From assembly GCA_011526285.1 (NCBI GenBank), contig WTJU01000078.1:1-41696 (forward strand): a DNA stretch of 41,696 nt, read 5' to 3'. Of the stretch, positions 15,174 through 24,434 are shown in pieces. Source of the DNA: Candidatus Arcticimaribacter sp. GTDB taxonomy: Bacteria; Bacteroidota; Bacteroidia; Flavobacteriales; Flavobacteriaceae. A model generated the notes under the pieces. The model saw only the letters and a program-made list of their open reading frames with translations. It was not told the origin of the DNA and did no database searches. Every line of letters starts with the position of its first letter. Position 1 is the first letter of the stretch. The translations under genes were made by a program, and so were the position numbers.

Positions 15174-17660
15174 TTATTTTTTTGTTTTTCGCTTCGTTGT
15201 AGCCTTTTTCTTTTTTGGCTGTTTGGCTTCTAAACGCTTTTTTGCTTCTTCTAGCGTGATTTTTGTAGGATCAATGTCTTTAGACAGTTCTACTTTAATT
15301 TTTCCTTGAATAATATTGGAACGTCCCCAGCGGGCTTTTTCAACACGAATCCCTTCTTCCTCCCAATTGTGAATTACCTTATCTTTCTCTTTTTGGATCT
15401 TTTCTTCGATCAACGTCACTATATCTTCATCAGAAAGGTTATCAAAATCATATTTCTTGTTCACATTGATAAACATACCACTCCACTTTATGAAAGGACC
15501 AAAACGCCCTACTCCTTTTGTGACAGGTAAATTATTATGCGTGTAAATAGGAGCATCTGCTTTTTTCTTTTCTTCAATTAGCTGTATGGCCAAGTCACGG
15601 TCTACTTCCATTGGGTTTTTCCCTTTTGGCAAGGAGACAAATGTGCTTCCAAACTTAACATAAGGCCCGTAGCGGCCATTGTTTACGCTAATGATTTCAC
15701 CATCATATTCACCGAAGTCTTTTGGTAGTTGAAACAACTCTAACGCCTCTTCAAACGTTATGGTGTCTAATTGCTGATCTTGGTTTAAACTGGCAAATAC
15801 CACTGCTTCTTCATCATCAGCATCGCCAATTTGAGCAATAGGGCCAAATTTCCCTAATCTCACCTTCACCGTACGACCATTGTCAGGATGTTTCCCTAAA
15901 ATACGCTCGCCAGATTCACGTTCTGCGTGTTCTTTAACGTGGTTTACAGTCGATTGAAAATCGCCATAAAAACCTTTTATCATTTTAACCCAATCCTCTT
16001 TTCCTTCGGCAATTTCATCAAAATTTTGTTCTACTTGCGCTGTGAAGTTGTAATCGAGAATATCTTCAAAATTATTGACCAAAAAGTCATTGACAATCAT
16101 GCCAATATCCGTTGGAACAAGTTTTCCCTTGTCAGAACCGACCATCTCTGTTAATCGACTCAATTCGACTGCTCCATTCTCAAGTGAAAACTGTTGGTAG
16201 GAACGTTGCGTGCCTTCAATTGTTCCTTTAGCTATATATCCTCGGTTCTGCACCGTAGAAATTGTAGGGGCATAGGTAGAAGGACGACCAATGCCCAATT
16301 CTTCTAATTTTTTAACTAGTGAAGCCTCAGTAAATCGATAGGGCGGTCGAGAGAAGCGCTGGGTAGACACCAAGCTTTTCAATTGCAAATCATCACCTTC
16401 ATTTACTGGTGGAAGGATTCCTTGTGCTTCTTCTTCATCATCGTCAACTCCTTCGAGATAAACCTTTAAAAATCCTTCAAAAGTGAGGATTTCACCACGT
16501 GCAGTAAAGGTTTCATTGTGTTGATCTGCATTAATCTTTAATACGGTGCGCTCGAGCTTAGCATCACTCATTTGTGAAGCGATGGTGCGCTTCCAAATTA
16601 ACTCATACAATCGCATTTGATCATAATCAACCGCTACTTTATCGCGTCGTAAATCGGTTGGTCGAATTGCTTCGTGTGCCTCTTGCGCTCCTTTACTTTT
16701 GTTTCTAAAGTTCCGTGCTTGTGCATAATCTGCTCCGTAACGTGCTTCAATTTCACTTAAAGCTGCATTCTGTGCTTCTTTTGAAAGGTTTACACTATCA
16801 GTTCGCATGTAAGTAATGAGTCCAGACTCATACAGACGTTGCGCCAAGGTCATGGTTTTACTAACTGAGAAAAATAATTTTCGCGCTGCCTCTTGTTGTA
16901 AGGTAGACGTTGTAAAAGGTGCTGTTGGGCTTTTTTTAGCAGGTTTGGTCTCTTTTAAGGAAACACTAAAATTAGCCGCCTTGTTTTTTTGTAAAAATGC
17001 TTCTACTGCTTCAGAATCGTCAAATGTTGTGTTGAGATTCGCCTTAATTGGCTTTTTGTCATTCGTTAAAAACTCAGCTTGGGTTTTAAACATAGACACA
17101 GGAACAAATGCTTTTATTTCTCTTTCGCGCTCTACAATTAATCGTACCGAAACAGACTGAACCCGTCCAGCAGAAAGACCTCCTTTAACTTTTCGCCATA
17201 GCACAGGTGATAATTCATACCCCACTAAACGGTCTAGAACACGACGCGCTTGTTGGGCATTCACCAAATTGTAATCAATATCACGTGGCGTCTCAATGGC
17301 TTTGAGAATTGCATTTTTGGTAATTTCATGGAAAACAATACGCTTGGTATTTTCTCCTTTTAGTTTAAGGGTGTTGGCCAAATGCCATGCAATGGCTTCT
17401 CCTTCTCGGTCTTCATCACTCGCAAGCCAAACCGTATCGGCTTTCTTTGCCAACGATTTTAATTCGCTAACCACTTTTTTCTTGTCGGAAGAGACGATGT
17501 ACTTGGGTAAAAAATCTCCATCTACATTTACACCTAACTCTTTTGAAGGTAAATCGGCGATGTGACCAAAACTAGAAGCTACCTTGTAATCTTTACCTAA
17601 AAATTTCTCAATTGTTTTCGCCTTTGCTGGGGACTCAACAATAACTAAATTCTTTGCCAT
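15174..17660 (-). CDS. topA: DNA topoisomerase I (type IA)
   Basis: An 828-residue enzyme that relaxes negative supercoils by a transient 5-prime phosphotyrosine. The TOPRIM domain starts at residue 5 (VIVESPAKAKTIEKFLG) and contains DEDREGEAIAWHL at 83-95. The active site is LITYMRTDSVNLS with Tyr284. The body of the enzyme is normal up to about residue 600. The usual Cys4 zinc fingers are absent; instead there are repeated topoisomerase C-terminal modules (GRYGPYVKFG, GVGRFGPFIKWSG) and a Lys-rich end (PKKKKATTKRKTKK). This layout is common in Bacteroidota. A very good promoter lies upstream at 17679-17709. The downstream arginase-like gene begins on the next base after the stop, so the two are co-transcribed. 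Confidence 0.98.
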   Translation of the reverse strand: MAKNLVIVESPAKAKTIEKFLGKDYKVASSFGHIADLPSKELGVNVDGDFLPKYIVSSDKKKVVSELKSLAKKADTVWLASDEDREGEAIAWHLANTLKLKGENTKRIVFHEITKNAILKAIETPRDIDYNLVNAQQARRVLDRLVGYELSPVLWRKVKGGLSAGRVQSVSVRLIVEREREIKAFVPVSMFKTQAEFLTNDKKPIKANLNTTFDDSEAVEAFLQKNKAANFSVSLKETKPAKKSPTAPFTTSTLQQEAARKLFFSVSKTMTLAQRLYESGLITYMRTDSVNLSKEAQNAALSEIEARYGADYAQARNFRNKSKGAQEAHEAIRPTDLRRDKVAVDYDQMRLYELIWKRTIASQMSDAKLERTVLKINADQHNETFTARGEILTFEGFLKVYLEGVDDDEEEAQGILPPVNEGDDLQLKSLVSTQRFSRPPYRFTEASLVKKLEELGIGRPSTYAPTISTVQNRGYIAKGTIEGTQRSYQQFSLENGAVELSRLTEMVGSDKGKLVPTDIGMIVNDFLVNNFEDILDYNFTAQVEQNFDEIAEGKEDWVKMIKGFYGDFQSTVNHVKEHAERESGERILGKHPDNGRTVKVRLGKFGPIAQIGDADDEEAVVFASLNQDQQLDTITFEEALELFQLPKDFGEYDGEIISVNNGRYGPYVKFGSTFVSLPKGKNPMEVDRDLAIQLIEEKKKADAPIYTHNNLPVTKGVGRFGPFIKWSGMFINVNKKYDFDNLSDEDIVTLIEEKIQKEKDKVIHNWEEEGIRVEKARWGRSNIIQGKIKVELSKDIDPTKITLEEAKKRLEAKQPKKKKATTKRKTKK

Positions 17661-17678
17661 AGAAGGTTTTTATTAAGG

Positions 17679-17709
17679 CAAAAGTAGGTGAATTTTTCTT
17701 CGACTCAAA
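17679..17709 (-). promoter_or_regulatory. Bacteroidota-type promoter for topA
   Basis: On the minus strand TTTG (17706-17709) is followed after exactly 19 nt by TACTTTTG (17679-17686), a perfect match to TTTG-N19-TAnnTTTG. Transcription would begin around 17673, leaving a leader of about a dozen nucleotides before the ATG at 17660. This is the best promoter in the window. Confidence 0.75.
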
Positions 17710-17721
17710 TTTTAAATGTAA

Positions 17722-17761
17722 ATCGAGTTCGATACTTCCATGCGAAAAGCACAGTATACTG
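17722..17761. promoter_or_regulatory. Two short palindromes between topA and miaB
   Basis: ATCGA-GT-TCGAT (17722-17733) and CAGTATACTG (17752-17761) are perfect inverted repeats in the 232-nt divergent region. They lie upstream of both divergent promoters and could be operator sites. No regulator is assigned. The rest of this intergenic region shows no ORF or RNA gene. Confidence 0.3.
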
Positions 17762-17832
17762 CCTAAAATTTAGAAAGAAACAAGAGAAAAAAGGACCTGC
17801 CTAGAAAACATGACAAAATGACGGTAATTGAT

Positions 17833-17840
17833 TACTTTTG
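17833..17840 (+). promoter_or_regulatory. -7 box for the miaB operon
   Basis: TACTTTTG is an exact TAnnTTTG match 52 nt before the miaB ATG. The corresponding -33 region (about 17810) has no TTTG, so only half of the consensus is met. Confidence 0.45.
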
Positions 17841-17892
17841 TATTGTTTTTGCAGCGCAATTCTAACCAAAGCAAAAAATTATTTAAAATTCA

Positions 17893-19353
17893 ATGGAAGA
17901 AAGCCTTTCGAAAAAAATTACTCCTGAGACCGATGGTGTTGTCATTGAAAACGGTCATACGACTAAAAACAGTGACAAATCGGTTTATATTGAATCCTAC
18001 GGTTGTCAGATGAATTTTTCTGACAGCGAGGTGGTGGCCTCAATTCTTGCAAAAGAAGGGTATGAAACCACCTCAAAAATGGATACTGCGGACCTCATAT
18101 TAGTCAACACCTGCTCCATTCGTGAAAAGGCTGAACTTACCGTTCGAAAACGCTTAGAAAAATTCAATGCAGTAAAAAAGATCAATCCCAACATGAAAGT
18201 AGGGGTTCTGGGGTGTATGGCCGAGCGTTTAAAACACAAATTCTTGGAAGAAGAAAAGATTGTTGACATGGTGGTTGGTCCTGATGCTTACAAAGACCTT
18301 CCCAATCTTTTAAATGAAGTAGATGAAGGACGCGATGCAGTGAATGTTATCCTCTCTAAGGAAGAAACCTATGGAGATATTGCTCCAATTCGAATTGATA
18401 GTAATGGGGTAAGTGCATTTGTTTCCATTACACGTGGTTGCGACAATATGTGTACCTTTTGCGTTGTTCCCTTCACCAGAGGTCGTGAAAGAAGTCGCGA
18501 TCCAAAAAGTATTCTACAAGAAATCAATGACCTTGCCGAGCGTGGCTTTAAAGAAGTTACCCTCTTAGGGCAAAATGTCGATAGCTACCTTTGGTATGGT
18601 GGTGGACTAAAAAAAGATTTTTCAAAAGCCACTCCCCTACAACAAAAAACAGCGGTAGATTTTTCGCAACTTTTGGCGATGGCAGCAGAAGCACATCCTC
18701 GCATGCGTTTCCGTTTTTCCACCTCTAACCCACAAGACATGACAGTAGATGTTCTCCATACCATGGCGAAATATCCAAATATTTGCAACTACATTCATCT
18801 TCCTGTGCAATCGGGTAGTGACCGAATTTTAAAGAAAATGAATCGCTTGCACACCCGTCAAGAATATTTTGATTTAATCGATAATATTCGAAAAATTATC
18901 CCTGATTGTGCAATCTCTCAAGACATGATTGCAGGATTTCCAACTGAAACCGAAGAAGATCATCAAGACACCCTAAGCTTGATGGACTATGTTAAATATG
19001 ATTTTGGTTTCATGTTTGCATACTCAGAGCGCCCAGGAACACTAGCAGAACGTAAAATGGAAGACGATGTTACTGCCGATGTAAAGAAAAGGCGATTGAA
19101 CGAAATAATTGCCAAACAACAAGAGCACAGTCGTTACCGCACCGAAGCGTTTTTAGGGAAAACGGTATGCGTACTTATAGAGAAAGCGTCTAAACGTTCA
19201 GATGACTTTTGGAGTGGTCGCACAACACAAAATACCGTTGTGGTATTCCCTAAAGAAGATTATAAGGTAGGTGATTATGTGGATGTAAAAATAGAAGATT
19301 GTACCTCTGCCACCCTTTTGGGTACTGCAGTAGGCAGCTCAGAATCAATATAA
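17893..19353 (+). CDS. miaB: tRNA-2-methylthio-N6-dimethylallyladenosine synthase MiaB
   Basis: A 486-residue radical-SAM methylthiotransferase that adds the ms2 group to i6A37 of tRNAs reading UNN codons. The N-terminal UPF0004 domain has three iron-sulfur cysteines, Cys38 ([11 protein letters not shown]), Cys74 (NTCSIRE) and Cys108 (LGCMAE). The radical-SAM core has [10 protein letters not shown] with Cys183, Cys187 and Cys190, then FTRGRERSR and [21 protein letters not shown] follows, and a C-terminal TRAM domain ends the protein. The N-terminus has a poorly conserved tail of about 30 residues. It is the first gene of a five-gene plus-strand run (miaB, sigma-54 activator, lptE, TPR-like protein, secG) with gaps of a few nucleotides. 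Confidence 0.97.
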   Translation: MEESLSKKITPETDGVVIENGHTTKNSDKSVYIESYGCQMNFSDSEVVASILAKEGYETTSKMDTADLILVNTCSIREKAELTVRKRLEKFNAVKKINPNMKVGVLGCMAERLKHKFLEEEKIVDMVVGPDAYKDLPNLLNEVDEGRDAVNVILSKEETYGDIAPIRIDSNGVSAFVSITRGCDNMCTFCVVPFTRGRERSRDPKSILQEINDLAERGFKEVTLLGQNVDSYLWYGGGLKKDFSKATPLQQKTAVDFSQLLAMAAEAHPRMRFRFSTSNPQDMTVDVLHTMAKYPNICNYIHLPVQSGSDRILKKMNRLHTRQEYFDLIDNIRKIIPDCAISQDMIAGFPTETEEDHQDTLSLMDYVKYDFGFMFAYSERPGTLAERKMEDDVTADVKKRRLNEIIAKQQEHSRYRTEAFLGKTVCVLIEKASKRSDDFWSGRTTQNTVVVFPKEDYKVGDYVDVKIEDCTSATLLGTAVGSSESI

Positions 19354-19360
19354 CTATACT

Positions 19361-20614
19361 ATGGAAAACCTACAAAGTATAAAGCAACGTTTTGGAATCA
19401 TTGGCACCAGCCAAGGGCTCAATCGTGCTTTAGAAAAAGCCTTGCGTGTTGCAGGAACAGACATTTCTGTATTGGTTACTGGAGAGAGTGGTGTAGGGAA
19501 AGAAAACATTCCAAAAATCATCCATCAAAACTCTCACCGAAAACATGCCAAATACATTGCGGTTAACTGTGGTGCTATTCCAGAGGGTACCATAGATAGC
19601 GAACTATTTGGTCATGAAAAAGGGGCTTTTACAGGTGCTACCTCCACTCGTAGTGGTTACTTTGAAGTAGCCGATGGCGGAACCATTTTTTTGGATGAAG
19701 TTGGGGAACTTCCACTAGCTACCCAAGTTCGCCTTTTACGTGTACTGGAGACAGGGGAGTTTATTAAAGTTGGTTCTTCTAAAGTTCAAACCACAAATGT
19801 GCGAATTGTAGCGGCTACCAATGTCAATATGCGCGAAGCCATACAAAAAAATAAATTTCGTGAAGATCTCTATTATCGCCTAAGTACCGTTGAAATCCAT
19901 TTACCAGCACTACGAAATCGGAAAGAAGACATTCCGTTATTATTCCGAAAGTTTGCTGCCGATTTTGCCCAGAAATACCGCATGCCAACTTTGCGCCTTA
20001 ACGATGAAGCCCAAGCGCTTTTGGTACAATACAACTGGAATGGTAATATTCGCCAACTGCGAAATGTAGCAGAGCAAATGTCGGTACTTGAGCAAGACCG
20101 TTTGCTTTCGGGTACTACCCTTCGTCCTTACCTTCCTAATATGGGGTCACAACTCCCCGCCTTGGTAGACAACAAAAAAGACCAAAGTGACTTTGCATCA
20201 GAACGCGAGATCCTTTACAAGGTCCTTTTTGACATGAAAAACGACCTCAACGATTTAAAAAAACTCACCCTTGAACTGATGAACCAAGACATCAGCTCGG
20301 AGGAACGCGATGGCCTGATTCAAAAAATTTATGGCAATGAATCGTTTGAAGACAACAAAGAGAATCCTACCTTAACGGTAATGAACCCAGAAGTTGACGT
20401 TCCACAGCAGCGAAACGAAGATCAATACAGCTATGTAGAAACCATTGAAGCAGAAGAACCTTTGTCCCTACTCGACAAAGAAATTGAAATGATTAAAAAA
20501 GCATTGGAACGAAGTAATGGTAAACGAAAAATGGCAGCTGATGAGTTGGGCATTTCAGAGCGAACCTTGTATCGAAAAATAAAACAATACGACTTAAATG
20601 ACGATGATGAATAG
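19361..20614 (+). CDS. Sigma-54 dependent activator without sensor domain (AAA+ and Fis-type HTH)
   Basis: A 417-residue bacterial enhancer-binding protein. It begins almost directly with the AAA+ domain: Walker A GESGVGKE at 41-48, the sigma-54 contact loop GAFTGAT at 88-94, Walker B GGTIFLDEVGELP at about 106-118, and REDLYYRLSTVEIHLP. A variable acidic linker of about 110 residues precedes the C-terminal Fis-like HTH, RKMAADELGISERTLYRKIKQY. There is no response-regulator, GAF or PAS domain, so activity must be set by expression, a partner protein or the linker. The usual Walker A Thr/Ser after GK is Glu, as in most members of this family (GESGTGKE). It sits 7 nt after miaB, and the next gene, lptE, starts inside its 3-prime end. 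Target promoters are unknown. Confidence 0.95.
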   Translation: MENLQSIKQRFGIIGTSQGLNRALEKALRVAGTDISVLVTGESGVGKENIPKIIHQNSHRKHAKYIAVNCGAIPEGTIDSELFGHEKGAFTGATSTRSGYFEVADGGTIFLDEVGELPLATQVRLLRVLETGEFIKVGSSKVQTTNVRIVAATNVNMREAIQKNKFREDLYYRLSTVEIHLPALRNRKEDIPLLFRKFAADFAQKYRMPTLRLNDEAQALLVQYNWNGNIRQLRNVAEQMSVLEQDRLLSGTTLRPYLPNMGSQLPALVDNKKDQSDFASEREILYKVLFDMKNDLNDLKKLTLELMNQDISSEERDGLIQKIYGNESFEDNKENPTLTVMNPEVDVPQQRNEDQYSYVETIEAEEPLSLLDKEIEMIKKALERSNGKRKMAADELGISERTLYRKIKQYDLNDDDE

Positions 20615-21128
20615 ATCCATTCTTTTTCTAAGTGTTATCATTGTTTGTGGCCTATTTGCCCAATGCGGCATCTACTCGTTTACTGGCGCTTCAATTCCAG
20701 CAGGAACAGAGACCTTTCAGGTAAACTACTTTATCAATGAAGCAGGGAATAGACCGGGATCTACAGTAGAACCTGGCTTAGACCAAGAATTCACCATCGC
20801 ACTTCAAGATTTGATTCTCAATCAAACCAACCTCAACCTGGTCAAAATTAACGGTGACTTGGTGTATGAAGGAGAAATTACTAAATACAGTATAACACCA
20901 ACCACTTCTACCGCCAACAATACCGCAGCACAAAACCGTTTAACCATGGAAGTCAATCTTCGATACACCAACACCAAGAATGAAGACGACTCTTTTGAAA
21001 AACGTTTTTCGTTTTTCTTCGATTTTGATGCCAACAAACAATTATTTGATATAAAAAACGAAGCGAATAAAGAGATTTTTGAACGTATAACCCAAGACAT
21101 CTTCAATGCATCGCTAGCAAAATGGTAG
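20598..21128 (+). CDS. lptE: LPS assembly lipoprotein LptE
   Basis: A 176-residue lipoprotein, Cys23 in LFAQCGIYSFTGASIP. The start right after the lipid cysteine, CGIYSFTG, followed by ETFQVNYFINEAG, is typical of flavobacterial LptE, which plugs LptD and delivers LPS to the outer leaflet. QEFTIALQDLILNQTNLNLV and YEGEITKYSITP also fit the family. Possible starts are ATG codons at 20598, 20604 and 20607; all lie within the 3-prime end of the sigma-54 activator, so translation is coupled. The residue just before Cys is Gln, which is unusual for a lipobox. The next gene begins 4 nt after the stop. Confidence 0.88.
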   Translation: MTMMNRSILFLSVIIVCGLFAQCGIYSFTGASIPAGTETFQVNYFINEAGNRPGSTVEPGLDQEFTIALQDLILNQTNLNLVKINGDLVYEGEITKYSITPTTSTANNTAAQNRLTMEVNLRYTNTKNEDDSFEKRFSFFFDFDANKQLFDIKNEANKEIFERITQDIFNASLAKW

Positions 21129-21132
21129 GCAA

Positions 21133-21909
21133 ATGAACGCACAAGAATACACCAATTTATTGCTTAATTACGATCCCAAAAGCGAAGAACAGCGCAAAGC
21201 TTTTGAAAAGATCACCTACAGATATCCTTATTTCCAATCGGCCTATGCCCACTATCTCAAAAGCTTAAAGGCACAAGAGCAATACAACTTCAATTTAATT
21301 TTAAAAAAAACCGCCATTCTCTCACCAGAGAGGAACAAGCTCCATTTTTGGTTGGAAGAAAATAAAACGGAGGATAATAAAAAGGAAAACTTACGTATTG
21401 TCACCAAAAAAGTTCAACCAACTGTTTCCTTAGTTGATGAAAAAAAACAATCTGTAGAAAACACTACACCAAAAGAAAGTACAAAAACCGCAGAAACGGT
21501 TGAACAAGTAAAACCCAATCCCCCAGAAAAAAAGAAAAAAGCGAAGAAACAGGAGCCAAAGACCATGAGTTTTTCTGAGTGGGTAATCTATTCCTCGAAA
21601 GGAAAGATTGAAGCCAAACCTGCAAAAAGTTCTTTAGAAGATAAAATCAAACTCATTGATACTTTCTTGGAAAATCAACCCAAGATTCCACCAGTTAGAC
21701 AGGACCAGCCCAAAGTTGATCTGTCAGAAAATAACGAATTCAATAAAGAGGAGTTAATGACCGAGACACTTGCAAAAGTGTATTTGCAACAAAAAAAATA
21801 CAAGAAAGCCCTCTATGCCTACAAAATATTAAGTTTGAAATATCCAGAAAAAAATACTTTCTTTGCAGACCAAATTAAGCGCATAAAACAATTACAGCAA
21901 AACAGTTAA
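21133..21909 (+). CDS. Conserved TPR-like protein between lptE and secG
   Basis: A 258-residue soluble protein that I recognise only as a conserved flavobacterial neighbour of lptE and secG. The N-terminal 75 residues are helical (YTNLLLNYDPKSEEQRKAFEKI, YPYFQSAYAHYLKSLKAQ). A Lys/Glu/Pro-rich disordered region follows (about 95-150), then SFSEWVIYSSKG and a C-terminal TPR-like hairpin (TETLAKVYLQQKKYKKALYAYKILSLKYPEKN) at about 210-245. It has no signal peptide or membrane segment. Starting 4 nt after lptE and ending 3 nt before secG, it is clearly part of the operon. A scaffold role in envelope biogenesis would be an inference only. Confidence 0.8.
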   Translation: MNAQEYTNLLLNYDPKSEEQRKAFEKITYRYPYFQSAYAHYLKSLKAQEQYNFNLILKKTAILSPERNKLHFWLEENKTEDNKKENLRIVTKKVQPTVSLVDEKKQSVENTTPKESTKTAETVEQVKPNPPEKKKKAKKQEPKTMSFSEWVIYSSKGKIEAKPAKSSLEDKIKLIDTFLENQPKIPPVRQDQPKVDLSENNEFNKEELMTETLAKVYLQQKKYKKALYAYKILSLKYPEKNTFFADQIKRIKQLQQNS

Positions 21910-21912
21910 GTC

Positions 21913-22272
21913 ATGAGTACTTTTTCAATATTTATCACCCTCATTCTAATCGTTTGTTTCCTTCTCATATTGGTTGTCATGGTTCAAAACCCAAAAGGTG
22001 GAGGACTTTCATCTTCTTTTGGCGGCGGTGGGCAGCAACTAGGTGGTGTTCAAAAAACTACAGATTTCCTCGATCGCAGTACTTGGATCTTGGCAACATT
22101 ATTACTTGTACTCATTCTTTTATCGAACTTCGGTCTTGATACAGGCAATACACCCGTAGCTGGTGAATCAAAACTAATTGATGCAGCAACAGAACAAACA
22201 ATCCCTGAAACAATTCCTGAAGTTATTCCAGAAGAAATTCCTGAAAGCCCAGCAGATAGCCCACTGGAATAA
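21913..22272 (+). CDS. secG: Preprotein translocase subunit SecG
   Basis: A 119-residue small SecYEG subunit. Two membrane helices (about residues 4-22 and 54-73) flank the hallmark loop VMVQNPKGGGLSSSFGGGG (about 23-41), followed by TTDFLDRSTWILA. SecG stimulates SecA-driven export. Beyond the second helix there is an unusual Glu/Pro-rich acidic tail of about 40 residues (repeats of IPE, ending SPADSPLE) that E. coli SecG lacks; such tails occur in Bacteroidota. It is the last gene of the miaB transcript, closed by a terminator at 22292-22328. Confidence 0.94.
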   Translation: MSTFSIFITLILIVCFLLILVVMVQNPKGGGLSSSFGGGGQQLGGVQKTTDFLDRSTWILATLLLVLILLSNFGLDTGNTPVAGESKLIDAATEQTIPETIPEVIPEEIPESPADSPLE

Positions 22273-22291
22273 CAAAGAAAAAAAATTAGAG

Positions 22292-22328
22292 AAATGCCAG
22301 TTTCATGACAAGCTGGCATTTTTTTTTA
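22292..22328 (+). terminator. Terminator after secG
   Basis: AAATGCCAG (22292-22300) pairs with CTGGCATTT (22313-22321) around a 12-nt loop, followed by a run of T. It separates the miaB-secG transcript from groESL. Confidence 0.85.
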
Positions 22329-22394
22329 CCCATTACTGACAGCTATCCGGTTGGCATAGTTTCTGAAAACAACAATCCGTAAAACTTAAATAAT

Positions 22395-22673
22395 ATGAGT
22401 AAATTAAACATTAAACCCTTAGCAGATCGCGTTCTCGTAGAACCCGCTGCTGCAGAAACAACGACTTCTTCGGGTATAATTATTCCCGATACTGCAAAAG
22501 AGAAACCCCAACGAGGAACAGTAGTTGCAGTTGGTCCAGGAACTAAAGACAATCCCATTACTGTTCAAGTGGGCGACACAGTTCTTTACGGAAAATATGC
22601 AGGAACAGAATTAAGTCATGAAGGAGGCGATTACCTGATCATGAAAGAAGCTGATATTCTTGCTATTGTTTAA
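22395..22673 (+). CDS. groES: Co-chaperonin GroES
   Basis: A 92-residue GroES of normal length. It has the N-terminal strand [29 protein letters not shown], where the [11 protein letters not shown] loop is the mobile loop that docks on GroEL, then the roof-forming middle and [14 protein letters not shown]. GroES caps GroEL during ATP-driven folding. It lies 23 nt before groEL. Between the secG terminator and the ATG there is no CIRCE repeat, and no confident promoter: a TAGTTTCT at 22357-22364 is only a partial -7 match. Confidence 0.97.
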   Translation: MSKLNIKPLADRVLVEPAAAETTTSSGIIIPDTAKEKPQRGTVVAVGPGTKDNPITVQVGDTVLYGKYAGTELSHEGGDYLIMKEADILAIV

Positions 22674-22696
22674 TTCATTAAAAAGATAAAATCATC

Positions 22697-24334
22697 ATGG
22701 CAAAAAAAATTGAATTTGATATTGCTGCAAGAGACGGCATAAAACGCGGTGTAGATGCATTGGCAAATGCAGTAAAAGTCACCCTTGGTCCCAAAGGAAG
22801 AAATGTTATCATTAGCAAAGCTTTTGGTGCGCCACATGTAACCAAAGATGGTGTAACTGTAGCCAAAGAAATTGAATTGGAAGACACCTTAGAAAATATG
22901 GGTGCACAAATGGTGAAAGAAGTAGCTTCTAAAACCAACGACCTAGCAGGTGACGGTACCACTACAGCTACCATTCTCGCCCAAGCAATCGTAAAAGAAG
23001 GATTGAAAAACGTTGCCGCTGGCGCAAACCCACTTGACTTAAAACGAGGTATCGACAAAGCAGTAGATGCCATTGTGAGTGAATTGGGAAGCCAGTCGGT
23101 TGAAGTAGGAGACTCTTCTGAAAAAATAAAACAAGTGGCCAGTATCTCAGCCAATAATGATGAGACCATTGGAAGCCTGATCACAGAAGCCTTTGAAAAA
23201 GTAGGAAAAGAAGGTGTAATTACTGTAGAAGAAGCTAAAGGAACCGATACTTATGTTGATGTTGTAGAAGGAATGCAGTTTGACCGCGGTTACCTATCGC
23301 CCTACTTTGTTACGGACTCAGAAAAAATGGAGGCTGATTTAGAAACGCCTTACATTTTACTCTACGACAAGAAGATTTCTTCAATGAAAGATCTTCTACC
23401 AGTATTAGAGCCAGTAGCACAAACTGGCAAACCTTTGCTTATTATTGCTGAAGATGTTGACGGAGAAGCGCTGGCAACCCTAGTGGTTAACAAATTACGT
23501 GGCGCCTTAAAAATTGCTGCTGTAAAAGCACCAGGTTTTGGTGATCGTCGTAAAGCAATGCTCGAAGATATTGCAATTCTAACCGGTGGAACTGTAGTTT
23601 CTGAAGAACGTGGATTCACCCTTGAAAACACTACACTCGAGATGCTAGGAACTGCCGAGAAAGTGACCATTGACAAAGACAACACAACTGTTGTTAATGG
23701 TGCCGGTGCAGCCGAAAATATTGAGGCTCGTGTAGGGCAAATTAAAGCTCAAATAGAAAATTCAACCTCAGACTACGACAAGGAAAAATTGCAAGAGCGA
23801 TTGGCTAAATTGTCTGGTGGTGTTGCTGTTCTTTATGTTGGAGCGCCATCTGAAGTAGAGATGAAAGAAAAGAAAGATCGCGTAGATGATGCATTGCACG
23901 CCACACGCGCTGCAGTAGAAGAGGGTATTGTTGCTGGTGGTGGAGTTGCTTTGCTAAATGCCAAGAAGAGTCTTGAAGGCCTATCCACAGCTAATGCTGA
24001 TGAAGGAACAGGTGTTCAAATCATCAACTCTGCAGTTGAAGCACCTTTACGAACTATTGTGTCTAACTCTGGTGGAGAAGGTTCTGTAGTTGTCGCTAAA
24101 GTGATAGAAGGCGATCAAAACTTTGGATACAATGCCAAAGAGGGAACTTATGTAGACATGTTAAAAGAAGGAATCATAGACCCTAAGAAAGTAACACGTG
24201 TTGCTTTAGAAAATGCTGCTTCAGTAGCAGGAATGATTCTCACCACAGAATGTGCTTTAATGGATATTAAAGAAGATGCACCAGCCGCTGCAGGTATGCC
24301 ACCAATGGGTGGAGGAATGCCCGGTATGATGTAA
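22697..24334 (+). CDS. groEL: Chaperonin GroEL
   Basis: A 545-residue group I chaperonin. Landmarks: [34 protein letters not shown] and [16 protein letters not shown] for nucleotide binding; an intact apical domain ([37 protein letters not shown]); and the C-terminal Gly/Met tail ([12 protein letters not shown]). It acts in the cytoplasm as a double heptamer with GroES. The gene follows groES and is closed by a strong terminator at 24358-24385. Only one groEL is seen, and its coding is clean. Confidence 0.98.
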   Translation: MAKKIEFDIAARDGIKRGVDALANAVKVTLGPKGRNVIISKAFGAPHVTKDGVTVAKEIELEDTLENMGAQMVKEVASKTNDLAGDGTTTATILAQAIVKEGLKNVAAGANPLDLKRGIDKAVDAIVSELGSQSVEVGDSSEKIKQVASISANNDETIGSLITEAFEKVGKEGVITVEEAKGTDTYVDVVEGMQFDRGYLSPYFVTDSEKMEADLETPYILLYDKKISSMKDLLPVLEPVAQTGKPLLIIAEDVDGEALATLVVNKLRGALKIAAVKAPGFGDRRKAMLEDIAILTGGTVVSEERGFTLENTTLEMLGTAEKVTIDKDNTTVVNGAGAAENIEARVGQIKAQIENSTSDYDKEKLQERLAKLSGGVAVLYVGAPSEVEMKEKKDRVDDALHATRAAVEEGIVAGGGVALLNAKKSLEGLSTANADEGTGVQIINSAVEAPLRTIVSNSGGEGSVVVAKVIEGDQNFGYNAKEGTYVDMLKEGIIDPKKVTRVALENAASVAGMILTTECALMDIKEDAPAAAGMPPMGGGMPGMM

Positions 24335-24357
24335 TATCTTATCCCTTTAAAATAGAT

Positions 24358-24385
24358 AAACCGCTCATAATGAGCGGTTTTTTTT
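24358..24385 (+). terminator. Terminator after groEL
   Basis: AAACCGCTCAT and ATGAGCGGTTT are perfect complements around a tight loop, followed by a run of eight T. Confidence 0.9.
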
Positions 24386-24434
24386 ATGCAAAAAATTTAT
24401 TTGTACATTTATATAAACCTTAATCTTATTCATT

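Noticed and set aside
22330-22394. CIRCE-type operator or sigma-54 promoter upstream of groES
   Set aside because: No TTAGCACTC-N9-GAGTGCTAA repeat is present. TTGGCATAGTTTCTGA resembles a -24 element, but the required GC at -12 is absent (TGA instead of TGC).
22395-23184. Long antisense ORF opposite groEL (22678-23184) and many other opposite-frame ORFs
   Set aside because: They lie wholly within well-recognised genes, have no family resemblance and show biased composition expected of antisense frames.
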